From the NCBI RefSeq assembly GCF_900100265.1, contig NZ_LT629696.1, positions 558,001-622,000 of the forward strand: a DNA stretch of 64,000 bases. The letters run 5' to 3'. Below are positions 19,901-28,230 of the stretch, piece after piece. The notes beneath the pieces were generated by a model. The model ran no database searches. It worked only from the letters and a program-made list of their open reading frames with translations, and was not told the DNA's origin. A program made the position numbers and the translations under genes. Positions within the stretch are counted from its first letter, which is position 1; the number at the start of each line of letters is the position of its first letter. This stretch comes from Leifsonia sp. 466MF. Its GTDB lineage: Bacteria; Actinomycetota; Actinomycetes; Actinomycetales; Microbacteriaceae.

Positions 19901-20494
19901 ATGACCGCCACCCCCGCAGCCCCCGGCCGGCGAGAGCGCAACAAGCAGGAGAAACTCGACCGGATCATCGCGGCGGCCGGCGCCCTCTTCGCCGAGCGCG
20001 GCGTCGACGAGGTCACCACCCAGGAGGTGGCCGCGGCCGCGGACATCGGCGCGGGCACCCTGTTCTTCTACGCCCGCACCAAGGGCGAGCTCCTGCTGAT
20101 GGTGCAGAACGCCCTCTACGCCGACGCGCTCGACGAGGGGCGCGAAGCCGCCCAGGCGCTCGATGATCCGGTGGATGCGGTGCTCGCCATCGCCGACCCG
20201 ATCATCCACTGCAACCGCGCACAGGTCGACAACGGGCGCACCTACCTCCGCGAGATGGTCTTCGGTGACCCGACGGAACCGCACCACGCCAAGGCGCTCG
20301 AGATCGTCGCGCAGACCGAGCAGGCGATGGCCGAGACGATCGCGCGCACGGGCGGCGGTGTCGGCGATCCGGCCGCTCTGGCCCACATCGTCTCCGCCAT
20401 CCTCTTCATCGCGATGTCCGCCAGTCCCGCCGGCACCAACGTGGAGGCGATCCGGGATGATGTGCGGCGCCAGCTCGGCGCGCTGCTCGGGTAG
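19901..20494 (+). CDS. TetR family transcriptional regulator
   Basis: This 197-residue TetR protein has its helix-turn-helix at VTTQEVAAAADIGAGTLFFYA and a helical ligand domain. It starts behind AAGGGATGAG. A GGTGATCACC palindrome at 19869-19878 lies in its leader. It probably represses the upstream oxidoreductase through the TTGAGT-NN-ACTCAA sites, although another regulator cannot be excluded. Confidence 0.83.
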   Translation: MTATPAAPGRRERNKQEKLDRIIAAAGALFAERGVDEVTTQEVAAAADIGAGTLFFYARTKGELLLMVQNALYADALDEGREAAQALDDPVDAVLAIADPIIHCNRAQVDNGRTYLREMVFGDPTEPHHAKALEIVAQTEQAMAETIARTGGGVGDPAALAHIVSAILFIAMSASPAGTNVEAIRDDVRRQLGALLG

Positions 20495-20591
20495 CGGTCG
20501 GGTTCAGGCGTTGGTCCATCCGCGATGAGGGCCCGCATCCCCGGCAGGTGGCCCCTGCCCGCGCATACGCGGCCTGCGGTATGACGTGCGT

Positions 20592-22307
20592 ATGCCCAGG
20601 ACCCGAGGCCGGGGCTCGAACCTCGTTCCGATCGCCGGCCAGCTTCGCACCTACAAGCGTTCGTGGCTGCGCGGCGATCTGATCGCCGGCGTGACCGTCG
20701 CCGCGCTCATCGTCCCCAAGAACCTGGGGTATGCGGGCATTGCGGGCATCCCGCTGCAGAACGGGCTCTACGCCGCCGCCGCCGGAGCGATCGTGTACGC
20801 GATCTTCGGCACCAGTCGGCAGATCTCGATGGGTCCGAGTTCCGGGCTGGCTGCCGTCGCCGCCAGCGCCGTGCTCGCCGCGGGCATCACGGGAGAGCAG
20901 GATGTCGCATCCTTCGTCGCCGGCATCACCCTCGCGTCGGGCATCCTGTTCCTGCTCCTCGCCGTGCTCAAGATGGGCTGGATCGCCCAGTTCCTCTCGC
21001 GTGCCGTGGTCACCGGGTTCCTGTTCGGCGCGGCGATCGACGTCGTCATCGGGGAGCTGCCGAAGCTGACCGGAACCGAGGTCACGGGGTCCAATCCCCT
21101 CCAGGAGCTGTGGTCGTGGATTGGGTCGCTCGGCGACGCGCACCGGACGACGGTCCTCGTCGGAGTCATCTCGCTGGTCGTCGTCTTCGGGCTGCGGGCG
21201 ATCGCGCCACGTGTCCCCGGGGCATTGGTCCTCGTGGTGGGCGGGTTGGTGGCAGCGGCTGTCCTCGATCTCGGCGCCAAGGGCGTCGCGCTGGTCGGGG
21301 ACGTTCCGCGAGGACTGCCCGCGCCCGAGGTTCCGGACCTGGCGCAGCTCTGGGAGCACGCCGGCACCGTCGCGGTCGCCGCGGTCGCTCTCGTGCTGAT
21401 CGGGTTCTCGCAGACGGCGGGGGACGCGCGCACGTTCGCCGCCAAGCACCGCTACCAGATCGACATCAACCAGGAGTCGGTCGCCCAGTCGCTGGCGAAC
21501 ATCACGGCGGGGCTGTTCCGGGGAATGCCTGTCTCGACGAGCCTGTCGGCGAGCTCGCTGAACGACCGCTCCGGGGCGAAGACGGGGGTGGCCTCCCTCA
21601 CCTCCGGGGTCACCGTCCTGCTGACGCTGCTGTTCCTGGCGCCGCTGTTCTCGAACCTGCCCAAGGCGGTACTCGGTGCGCTGATCATCGAGGCGGTGGT
21701 CATGGGGATGATGGACCTGCCGGAGATGCGGCGGCTCTTCCGGGTGAAGAAGGTCGACTTCTGGATCGCCGTCGTCGCCCTCCTCGGAACGCTGGTCTTC
21801 GGCGTGCTCGCGGGCGTCGTCATCGGCATCGGACTCTCGCTGGTGTGGCTGATCGCCGTGGCGACCCATCCGGAGATGCCGATCCTCGGCCGGGAGCGCG
21901 GAACGCAGGTGTTCCGCGAAGTGGATGAGCACCCCGAGGACGAAGTGCTGCCCAGCGTGGCGGTGCTCCGGTTCGACGGCGGCCTCTTCTTCGCCACCGC
22001 GGACGCGCTCGAGGACAGGCTCCGCGATGTCATTCAGAGCGAGCCCGCGCTCACCGGGGTCGTGATCGACTGCGAGGGCATCAACTTCATCGACTCGCAG
22101 GGTGCCGCCACGATGGCCGACGTCGTCACGCTCGCTCGCGACGCCGGCCTCGACCTCCGCATCACCCGTCTGAAGCCGGGCCCGCGGGCCGTTCTGGAAC
22201 GGGATGGCGTGATCGCGTTGGTCGGCGCCGACCACATCCACGGCAACATCCACCGCGCCGTGCAGGCGGAACAGGATGCCGCGAACGGTCGCAAGAGCGA
22301 CGGGTGA
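20592..22307 (+). CDS. SulP family anion transporter with STAS domain
   Basis: This 571-residue membrane protein is a SulP/SLC26 transporter for sulfate or another anion. The first helices include GDLIAGVTVAALIVPKNLGYA, and a SMGPSSGLAAV segment follows. The last 130 residues form a cytosolic STAS domain with GVVIDCEGINFIDSQGA. I chose the ATG at 20592. A GTG six bases upstream is equally possible, and no ribosome binding site decides. The 3' end, including the stop codon, forms the left copy of the imperfect direct repeat that flanks the DUF262-HEPN island. Confidence 0.88.
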   Translation: MPRTRGRGSNLVPIAGQLRTYKRSWLRGDLIAGVTVAALIVPKNLGYAGIAGIPLQNGLYAAAAGAIVYAIFGTSRQISMGPSSGLAAVAASAVLAAGITGEQDVASFVAGITLASGILFLLLAVLKMGWIAQFLSRAVVTGFLFGAAIDVVIGELPKLTGTEVTGSNPLQELWSWIGSLGDAHRTTVLVGVISLVVVFGLRAIAPRVPGALVLVVGGLVAAAVLDLGAKGVALVGDVPRGLPAPEVPDLAQLWEHAGTVAVAAVALVLIGFSQTAGDARTFAAKHRYQIDINQESVAQSLANITAGLFRGMPVSTSLSASSLNDRSGAKTGVASLTSGVTVLLTLLFLAPLFSNLPKAVLGALIIEAVVMGMMDLPEMRRLFRVKKVDFWIAVVALLGTLVFGVLAGVVIGIGLSLVWLIAVATHPEMPILGRERGTQVFREVDEHPEDEVLPSVAVLRFDGGLFFATADALEDRLRDVIQSEPALTGVVIDCEGINFIDSQGAATMADVVTLARDAGLDLRITRLKPGPRAVLERDGVIALVGADHIHGNIHRAVQAEQDAANGRKSDG

Positions 22308-22314
22308 CGTGTCC
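22285..22314 (+). repeat. Imperfect direct repeat, left copy (3' end of SulP gene)
   Basis: This 30-base segment spans the SulP stop codon and matches 24381-24410 at 26 of 30 positions, sharing the core GCGACGGGTGAC. The two copies bracket the AT-richer two-gene island, which suggests an integration or recombination scar. Confidence 0.5.
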
Positions 22315-22357
22315 GACAAGGTGTCTGGTGGCCCGGGATCGGTGCAAATTGCGCTGA

Positions 22358-23044
22358 CTACATAACCTCGAGTAGCTCGACTGATAACATCGTCGCCTTT
22401 CGTTGTAGGCGAGTCGAGAAGGCTTGGAGGAACTGGAGATAGCGGGTCACATCGTCCGGAGTGGGCTTTCTCTCGGCTTTGCCATGAGCGATGTCATTGC
22501 GACACGCTATGACGTCACGGATGCTGAGCTGAATGTTGGCAGTTATGACGTCGCCCCCGCTGCTCGCCATTTCAATATCTCCGTCGCAGACGTTCGATTT
22601 GCTACCCATGCGGACAAATACGTCATTGATGACATCCGCTTTGGCACTCGTCACCAGTCTCGAAAAGGTGCCCGCGTTCAGCGAGCCTTTCGGGGGCTTT
22701 GCATCTTCTTTCCACAGAGCGGCGTCGTTTCCCAAGCGTTTGAGAAGAACAGAGCGCTGCTCATCATTGCCCGAGGTGACGATAGCTTGAAGTCGCGGTA
22801 ACGTATGGGCTTCTCGGAGCCCGCGCGGTATACGACCCGAGGGGACCTCACCGCTTTCTATTGCGTCGACGTACTCCTCGGCAATGGTCTTGAGAAATGA
22901 TTCGAAGTGGCTAACGAGGAGGACCACAGCGGCGCGACAAAGTGCGTTTGCCTCTTCTATAGAGCCGCGGCTTTCTGCCTCGACAGCCATTTGGCGCAAC
23001 AACCCGACCTCTATCGCGCCGTCCTTGAACACATCAAGTGCCAC
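22358..23044 (-). CDS. HEPN-domain protein (probable RNase/toxin partner of DUF262)
   Basis: This 228-residue, largely helical protein contains RNDIAH (residues 182-187), the R-X4-H motif that forms the active site of HEPN ribonucleases, close to the end as in MAE_28990/MAE_18760-like HEPN proteins. I chose the GTG at 23044 because AGGAGG lies 12 bases upstream. A TTG at 23065 would add seven residues. The gene overlaps the end of the DUF262 gene by 11 bases, which suggests translational coupling. Likely role: RNA cleavage during phage attack or other stress. This is inferred from the motif and partner. Confidence 0.65.
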   Translation of the reverse strand: MALDVFKDGAIEVGLLRQMAVEAESRGSIEEANALCRAAVVLLVSHFESFLKTIAEEYVDAIESGEVPSGRIPRGLREAHTLPRLQAIVTSGNDEQRSVLLKRLGNDAALWKEDAKPPKGSLNAGTFSRLVTSAKADVINDVFVRMGSKSNVCDGDIEMASSGGDVITANIQLSIRDVIACRNDIAHGKAERKPTPDDVTRYLQFLQAFSTRLQRKATMLSVELLEVM

Positions 23045-24203
23045 GAAGAAGGAGGCCCTCCTCAATTAGCGCGGCAGGGAGGCGCGTGGGTACTCCGATC
23101 TCCTGCAAGCGTGCGCTCAGTGCTGCCACCCTATACAGCACTCGGCTGCGATCCGCGGTCGCGCGTCCTATCGCAAGCTGGAATCTCTCTTCCTCGGCGA
23201 GCGCGTCGAAAGCGGTGCGCGCAACCTGCTGATGTTCGAGCAGTGCATCTCGATCGGCGTACGCAACAGAGACCATCACGGCATCGAACAGTGCCTTGTT
23301 CACGGGGTTCTGTGAACCCGGTGCGCGAAATGGGCGGTCTCCAAAGACTTCGCCGACGGTCTCACAGACGAGGGCAAAACGAGTCGCTTCCTCTGGGAGA
23401 ACCGGCTCCTTGCGGCGTGCCCTCATGAATCTATTCAGCAGCTGACGTAGCGGCGGTCGATATGTGTCTATGCCATCAACGAGAGCTAGGTAGCGAAGGA
23501 CGAGCTCTTCATGGCCCATGCGCTTGTTTGTGAAGCTGCCAACAAGGTCGGTGAAGTACCGCTTTCGGGCAAGTTCCTTCAGGGAGTCGTTGAATGGTCC
23601 CCGGTAAACGGAGTTGCGGAGCTCTTGAGCAGTGAGACTTGCCGCCCCGGTATTGAGGCGTTCGAAAACGTCGAACTTGATGTCGGGATGGCTGTCGGCG
23701 GTTATTACGATGCAGCGAATGGTGCGACTCTCGAGTCGGCGCTGATCTCTCGGAGCGAGATCCGAGAATTTGTCTCCGTTGAGTTCCGACAGGACGGATA
23801 CGCCAGTCAATGCGAACTCGTCGTCGAGGAACTTCCGGATCGTAGTGAGTCGCTGAAGGCCATCAATGACCTCGTACACACCCTCGTCGTCTTCGGCGAA
23901 ATAACACACCGGAATAGGGACGTTTAGGAGTAGCGACTCGATCAGGCGAGACGCCTTTCCGCTATCCCACACGTATTTTCGTTGGTACGCGATGTTGAGG
24001 CTGATTCGACCGCTACGAATGTCCTCGCGGATTGATCGGACACCGAGGTCGTAGGGTTGAGTGACAAGCTTTCGTTCGTCGGCAGGGATTACGAGGGCAT
24101 CGGCCTGCTCGGCGTCGTCGCTCTCGCCCGGTCCATCCAGTGGATTGGAAGGCTCCGGGGCCTCAACTTCCTGGTTGGCTGAAGCATCGGGAGGCAGGGC
24201 CAT
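23034..24203 (-). CDS. DUF262 domain protein (GmrS/ParB-like nuclease fold)
   Basis: This 389-residue protein has the DUF262 signature DGLQRLTT (residues 114-121) and the upstream AYQRKYVWD (72-80), which form the nucleotide-handling ParB/Srx-like core of GmrSD-type enzymes. The first 45 residues are acidic and probably disordered. The C-terminal DUF1524 HNH nuclease of fused GmrSD is absent; the HEPN protein encoded next may supply the nuclease. The ATG at 24203 follows AAGGGA, and GATAAT upstream could be its -10 box. Probable role: sensor or effector in a two-gene phage-defence or toxin system. Confidence 0.78.
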   Translation of the reverse strand: MALPPDASANQEVEAPEPSNPLDGPGESDDAEQADALVIPADERKLVTQPYDLGVRSIREDIRSGRISLNIAYQRKYVWDSGKASRLIESLLLNVPIPVCYFAEDDEGVYEVIDGLQRLTTIRKFLDDEFALTGVSVLSELNGDKFSDLAPRDQRRLESRTIRCIVITADSHPDIKFDVFERLNTGAASLTAQELRNSVYRGPFNDSLKELARKRYFTDLVGSFTNKRMGHEELVLRYLALVDGIDTYRPPLRQLLNRFMRARRKEPVLPEEATRFALVCETVGEVFGDRPFRAPGSQNPVNKALFDAVMVSVAYADRDALLEHQQVARTAFDALAEEERFQLAIGRATADRSRVLYRVAALSARLQEIGVPTRLPAALIEEGLLLRGT

Positions 24204-24380
24204 GTTTTCCCTTCAATTATCGGCAGCCCAAATCTAGTAGCCGCCTTCCGCCAAATCCGGTCCCCTTGTGGGGGTCAGGCGTCTCGTGCGGCGTCAGGTT
24301 TCTGGTCTCGGTCGTGGTTCGCCCAGGGCTCCCCTATCTTCCTTAGCAGGCGCGCGATGTAGCAGTACGCCACGCGGCCT

Positions 24381-24410
24381 ACGGCCGCAAGCGCGACGGG
24401 TGACTCGTCC
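24381..24410 (+). repeat. Imperfect direct repeat, right copy
   Basis: This segment matches the SulP 3' end (22285-22314) at 26 of 30 bases and even preserves the reading of the last SulP codons (GRKxDG, stop). It lies between the DUF262 promoter side and the arabinan locus. The remaining bases of the 236-bp gap 24204-24439 show no gene. Confidence 0.5.
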
Positions 24411-24439
24411 CCGCGCAGCAGCACATGGCCTGGACACGC

Positions 24440-25435
24440 TCAGCGGGCGGGCTCCACACGGAACCGGAACTCGCGGCCCTGCCGGAACGGCTCGACCAGC
24501 TCGACGTTCTCGAAAGCGGATCCGTTGGGGATGGCTGCGGAGCTCGCCCAGTAGGCCGCGCGCGCGTTGACGAGCGCGCGGACCTCGGGGTCGGGATCCG
24601 CGGCGATCCAGGTCTGCACCGCCCGGAGGCCGGAGTACTTCCAGTGCTCGGCGACGTCGTCGCCGTAGGTGGCCGAGGAGGGGTCCGCTTCGTCCGTGGT
24701 TGCGGAGACCTCGACCTCGCCGGCCGCGTTCCTCGGCAGGCGGTCGAGCCCGAACGCGCCGTGCTCGGTGAACCCGGTCCCCGAGAAGCCGGGCCACAGC
24801 CCCGCGGGCGTGACGTCGCCGTCGGCCAGGTGCAGCCGGCGCAGGCGGGCGTAGTTGCCCATCGTCGCCGTGATCACGCAGGCGTGCAGCGGGACGGAGC
24901 CGGGAAGCGCGAGCGTCGCGATCCCCACCTCGTGCGGGCGGTCCTGGCGGAACCGCAGCCGCACGGCCACGGCTGCGCCGTTCGCGAAGCGCTCCGAGAC
25001 GACGTGCACGGTGAGCGTCTCGACACCGTCCGCCGTACCGATCAGCCCGCGGGACGGCGCGAGGGGGTCTGCGGGTTCGGCGGCATCGGACATCCCGTCC
25101 GCGCTCCAGAACCTCTTGCCCGGTGCGTCGTCCAGGTCGCTGTGCTCGAGCTCCGAATAACCGCGCTCGCGCCCGCCCGCGGGGATCGGTTCGATCGCGA
25201 TGAAGTTGAGGAGCCTCTCGCGTGGATGGTCGAGGTAGGGCGTGTAGACGCGCAGCAGGCCGCGCGGCCCGGGAAGCGGGTGCAGGCCGATCTGCAGCCC
25301 GTCGGGATGCCCCCACCGGGCCTCGGCGGGGGCTGAAGCGGACGGACGGAGCCAGCCGCCCTCGGCGACCGGCGGTGCCGGGATGGCGGTCCTGTCGTCC
25401 GGGGGCGTGGGGCTCACCGTGTCGGTGCGGCTCAT
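24440..25435 (-). CDS. Unrecognised cytosolic protein of the arabinan regulon
   Basis: I do not recognise this 331-residue protein. It has no signal peptide or membrane helix. It is rich in beta-type segments (LTVHVVSERFANGAAVAVRLRF) with many aromatic residues in the C-terminal half (EHWKYSGLRAVQTWIA). The start at 25435 follows AGAAGGGA. It is divergent from the first GH183 gene, and the operator at 25495-25506 lies in its promoter region, so it probably belongs to the same D-arabinan regulon. A carbohydrate-active or carbohydrate-binding role is plausible but unproven. Confidence 0.7.
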   Translation of the reverse strand: MSRTDTVSPTPPDDRTAIPAPPVAEGGWLRPSASAPAEARWGHPDGLQIGLHPLPGPRGLLRVYTPYLDHPRERLLNFIAIEPIPAGGRERGYSELEHSDLDDAPGKRFWSADGMSDAAEPADPLAPSRGLIGTADGVETLTVHVVSERFANGAAVAVRLRFRQDRPHEVGIATLALPGSVPLHACVITATMGNYARLRRLHLADGDVTPAGLWPGFSGTGFTEHGAFGLDRLPRNAAGEVEVSATTDEADPSSATYGDDVAEHWKYSGLRAVQTWIAADPDPEVRALVNARAAYWASSAAIPNGSAFENVELVEPFRQGREFRFRVEPAR

Positions 25436-25494
25436 CGTCGAGTCCCTTCTGGGTGCAGCGGTTGACGACACTGTAGCGCGAAGACGGGAAACAT

Positions 25495-25506
25495 GAAATC
25501 GGTTTC
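25495..25506. promoter_or_regulatory. LacI-type operator site A
   Basis: GAAATCGGTTTC matches the GAAAYCGRTTTC pattern found across the arabinan locus except for one base. It lies 60 bp upstream of the 24440-25435 gene on the minus strand, where it would repress that gene and possibly assist looping to site B. Confidence 0.65.
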
Positions 25507-25558
25507 CTGCAATCATTCACTGGAATCCGTGGCGATATGGGCCGTTTTCAACCCGCTC

Positions 25559-25587
25559 TTGACGAAACCGATTTCTTGCGATCTACT
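25559..25587 (+). promoter_or_regulatory. Promoter of the arabinan operon with embedded operator site B
   Basis: TTGACG (25559-25564) and TCTACT (25582-25587) are separated by 17 bp. Operator GAAACCGATTTC (25564-25575) fills the spacer, so a bound LacI protein would exclude RNA polymerase. The downstream operon starts with the GH183 lipoprotein gene. Confidence 0.7.
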
Positions 25588-25636
25588 GTTAGCCATCGAT
25601 TCCGGGCGGAATCGGTGCTCGATGGAGAGGACGACC

Positions 25637-26776
25637 GTGACACTGCGCAAGCCGATCGGTACCCGCACCCGACGCGGCGCGGTGCTGGCGACGGCGGCGC
25701 TCCTCTCCACCGCCGCCCTGGTGGCCTGCACGTCGGCGTCCGCAGCACGGCTCGACCCCAACAGGAAGCCCTTCGTGCTCGCCGGGGTGACGAACGTCGA
25801 GCAGGTCGCCCAACTGACCGGGCACGATTCTCTCAACAAGACGGCGCGCTTCGAAATCGCCGGGCAGGACCTCGGCTCGATGTTCCAGGCGGACGGGAAG
25901 ACGTGGTTCGTCTTCGGCGACACGTTCGGACAGCGCGACGACGGCGTGACCGGCGGGGGCGGCACCGAGTGGCGCTCCAACGCGCTCGCCTACACCACCG
26001 ACACGGACCCGACGGACGGCATCCGGTTCGACGGCTACATCGCCGACGACATCGGCTGGGCGAAGGAGCTGATCGACAGCAAGAAGGTCGACGGAATCGA
26101 GATGACCGCGATCCCCACTTACGGCTTCGCGGCGAACGGGGCGATGTACCTGGCGTATATGTCCGTCAAGCATTGGGGGGACCCCGGCGAATGGGAGACG
26201 AACTACGCCGGCTCCGCGAAGTCCACCGACGGCGGCCGCACGTGGAGCAAGCTCGACCGCCCGCGCTGGGGCGGCGACAGCAACTTCGTCCAGGTCAGCG
26301 TGTCCGAGCTCGACGGAGACCTCTACTTCTGGGGTGTCACCCACGGCCGGTTCGGCGGCGTGAAGCTCATGAAGGTGAGCGAGAAGCACGTCGAGGATCA
26401 GTCTGCGTACCGCTACTTCGCGGGCACGTCAGCGGATGGGACGCCGCGGTGGAGCGCGGACGAATCGGATGCCAGGACGATCGTGGACGACACGGTCGGC
26501 GAGCTCTCCGTGGTCTGGAACGAGTACCTCTCCCGCTGGACGATGAGCTACACCGACGGCGGCGCGGAGAGCGCCGTCATCCGTGAGGGCGCGACGCCCT
26601 GGGGGCCCTGGGGCGAGAAGTTCACCCTGGCGTCCCAGACCGATGTCCCGGGGCTGTACGCCCCGTACCTGGCACCGCAGTACACGACCGACGGCGGCCG
26701 GACGATCTACTTCGCCCTGTCCGTCTGGGACCCGTACAACGTCTATTGGTACAAGGCCGACCTGGTCCGCCGATAG
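25637..26776 (+). CDS. DUF4185/GH183 lipoprotein, probable endo-D-arabinanase
   Basis: This 379-residue protein has a lipoprotein signal with lipobox LVAC and a DUF4185 domain, now glycoside hydrolase family 183. Family members cut internal alpha-D-arabinofuranosyl bonds in mycobacterial arabinogalactan and lipoarabinomannan. Shared blocks with the paralogue at 31543 include FVFGDTFG, EWRSNALAY, YMSVKHWGDPGEW and SVWDPYNVYWY. I chose the GTG at 25637 because GGAGAGG lies 6 bases upstream. An ATG at 25622 is possible. It is first in the operon and should act at the cell surface. Activity is inferred from family and context. Confidence 0.82.
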   Translation: MTLRKPIGTRTRRGAVLATAALLSTAALVACTSASAARLDPNRKPFVLAGVTNVEQVAQLTGHDSLNKTARFEIAGQDLGSMFQADGKTWFVFGDTFGQRDDGVTGGGGTEWRSNALAYTTDTDPTDGIRFDGYIADDIGWAKELIDSKKVDGIEMTAIPTYGFAANGAMYLAYMSVKHWGDPGEWETNYAGSAKSTDGGRTWSKLDRPRWGGDSNFVQVSVSELDGDLYFWGVTHGRFGGVKLMKVSEKHVEDQSAYRYFAGTSADGTPRWSADESDARTIVDDTVGELSVVWNEYLSRWTMSYTDGGAESAVIREGATPWGPWGEKFTLASQTDVPGLYAPYLAPQYTTDGGRTIYFALSVWDPYNVYWYKADLVRR

Positions 26777-26821
26777 CCCACCCGGCTCGACGACGAGCCG
26801 AATCACGAGGAGGAACAACAC

Positions 26822-28162
26822 ATGCACAAGAGGCACAGCAGGCTGCTGCTCGCAGTCGCCGCGACCGTCGCGGCCGGCCTCGTCCTCGCCGGCTGTTCCG
26901 GCGCAGGAGGAGGCGCGAAGACCGAGGACGGCAAGACCGTCGTGACGTTCTGGCAGCAGAAGTTCGAGGATTACCAGCAGGCGTGGTTCAAGAAGTACGT
27001 CGACAAGTACAACGCATCGCAGAAAAAGGTCAAGATCGACTACCAGGTCGTCCCCGCCGACACCTGGCCGCAGAAGCTCAAGGCGGCGCAGGCCGCGGGC
27101 AAGGCTCCGGATGTCGTCACCACCAACTACGGCAACATCGCGGCAGGCGTGGCCAACGGCCAGTTCGCCGACCTCGACGGGCTGCTCCCGGCCAAGGCGT
27201 TCGACGACATCAAGGAGAACGTCAAGAGCTTCGTGACCGTCGGAGGCAAACACTACGCCTACCCCATGCTGGTCGAGCCGTCGACGGTGCTCTACTACCG
27301 GACCGATCTCGCGCAGGCGGCCGGCCTCGACCCGGCGAATCCGCCGAAGACGTGGGACGAACTGCTCGAGTGGGCGAAGAAGCTGACGTCCGGCGACACC
27401 AAGGGCATGACGATCGCGTCCGTGGCCGCCGACCTCGGCTGGTCCAGCTGGGGACTCCAGTACAGCGCCTGCGGCCACCTCCCGATCAACGACGACTGGT
27501 CGAAGGCTGAGGCGACCGACCCCTGCTTCGCCAAGCTGGCGGACTTCTACAAGGCCCTGTACCAGGGCGGTCTGATGCCGCAGCAGCCCAAGGTGGGCTA
27601 CGCCGACGCGACCCCGTACGGTCAGGGCGAGGTCGCGATGATGGCCGACGGCTCGTGGGCCGTCGGGCAGCTGAAGAACGACTTCCCCGACATGGTCGCC
27701 AAGACCGCTGTCGCGCCGTTCCCATCGATGGCCGGCTCGCCCGACAAGACGACGGCGACGCTCGGCGGATGGACGCTCACGGTCGACGGCAAGTCGAAGG
27801 CCAAGCAGCAGGCGGCGGACTTCATCGGATACCTGCTCGCCGGAGACCCGGCCGTCATGGCCGACTTCTTCAAGACCAGCGGCTACTCGAAGTACACCGT
27901 CCGCACCTCGGTCGACGAGGCGCTCGCCGACACGCCGGAGGCCCACAACGATCCCTTCATGAAGGTCATCTCGGATCAGATCGTGCCGAACGGCAAGCAG
28001 GAGCCCGGCTACCCCTGGGACATCTCCCTGGCGTTCGGGACCGCGCTGGAGTCGGCGATGAAGGGAAGCGCCGACGTGCCGACCTCGCTGAAGACGGCTG
28101 ACGACGCCATCAACGACGTCATCCAGAAGCAGTCGCTCGCCGGGACGGCGCCCAAGAAGTAG
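26822..28162 (+). CDS. Carbohydrate ABC transporter substrate-binding lipoprotein
   Basis: This 446-residue family 1 solute-binding protein has a lipoprotein signal with lipobox LAGC. The mature part contains features of the maltose/oligosaccharide class (VVTFWQQKFEDYQQAW at the first strand, MADGSWAVGQLKNDFPD in the C-lobe). It starts behind AGGAGGAACAACAC. It should capture arabinan fragments released by the GH183 enzymes and hand them to the two permeases encoded next. No dedicated ATPase gene is present, so a shared MsiK-like ATPase elsewhere is expected. Confidence 0.88.
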   Translation: MHKRHSRLLLAVAATVAAGLVLAGCSGAGGGAKTEDGKTVVTFWQQKFEDYQQAWFKKYVDKYNASQKKVKIDYQVVPADTWPQKLKAAQAAGKAPDVVTTNYGNIAAGVANGQFADLDGLLPAKAFDDIKENVKSFVTVGGKHYAYPMLVEPSTVLYYRTDLAQAAGLDPANPPKTWDELLEWAKKLTSGDTKGMTIASVAADLGWSSWGLQYSACGHLPINDDWSKAEATDPCFAKLADFYKALYQGGLMPQQPKVGYADATPYGQGEVAMMADGSWAVGQLKNDFPDMVAKTAVAPFPSMAGSPDKTTATLGGWTLTVDGKSKAKQQAADFIGYLLAGDPAVMADFFKTSGYSKYTVRTSVDEALADTPEAHNDPFMKVISDQIVPNGKQEPGYPWDISLAFGTALESAMKGSADVPTSLKTADDAINDVIQKQSLAGTAPKK

Positions 28163-28172
28163 CAACGAGTAC

Positions 28173-28212
28173 CCGGTGCCCGGGGACGTCCCCCCACGTC
28201 CCCGGGCACCGG
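28173..28212 (+). terminator. Very strong intergenic hairpin after the binding-protein gene
   Basis: A 17-bp perfect stem (28173-28189 with 28196-28212) closes on a 6-base C loop. There is no T tract. Placed between the binding-protein and permease genes, it probably stabilises the upstream message or partly terminates it, giving excess binding protein. Confidence 0.6.
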
Positions 28213-28230
28213 CCAGCCGAGGGGATCCCC

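Larger units (their letters stand above)
22285..24410. mobile_element. AT-richer two-gene genomic island
   Basis: Between the two repeat copies the sequence is visibly less GC-rich than the rest of the window and uses many codons ending in A or T. It holds only the HEPN and DUF262 genes. No integrase or transposase is present, so this is a passenger module rather than an autonomous element. The flanking repeats and composition together suggest acquisition by transfer. Confidence 0.5.

Noticed and set aside
22424..23927. Plus-strand frames opposite the DUF262 and HEPN genes
   Set aside because: They have no recognisable motif, and the minus-strand genes carry DGLQRLTT and RNDIAH motifs.
24204..24439. 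Possible tRNA or tRNA remnant as attachment site next to the island
   Set aside because: No cloverleaf or conserved TTCGA loop was found; only the repeat of the SulP 3' end is present.
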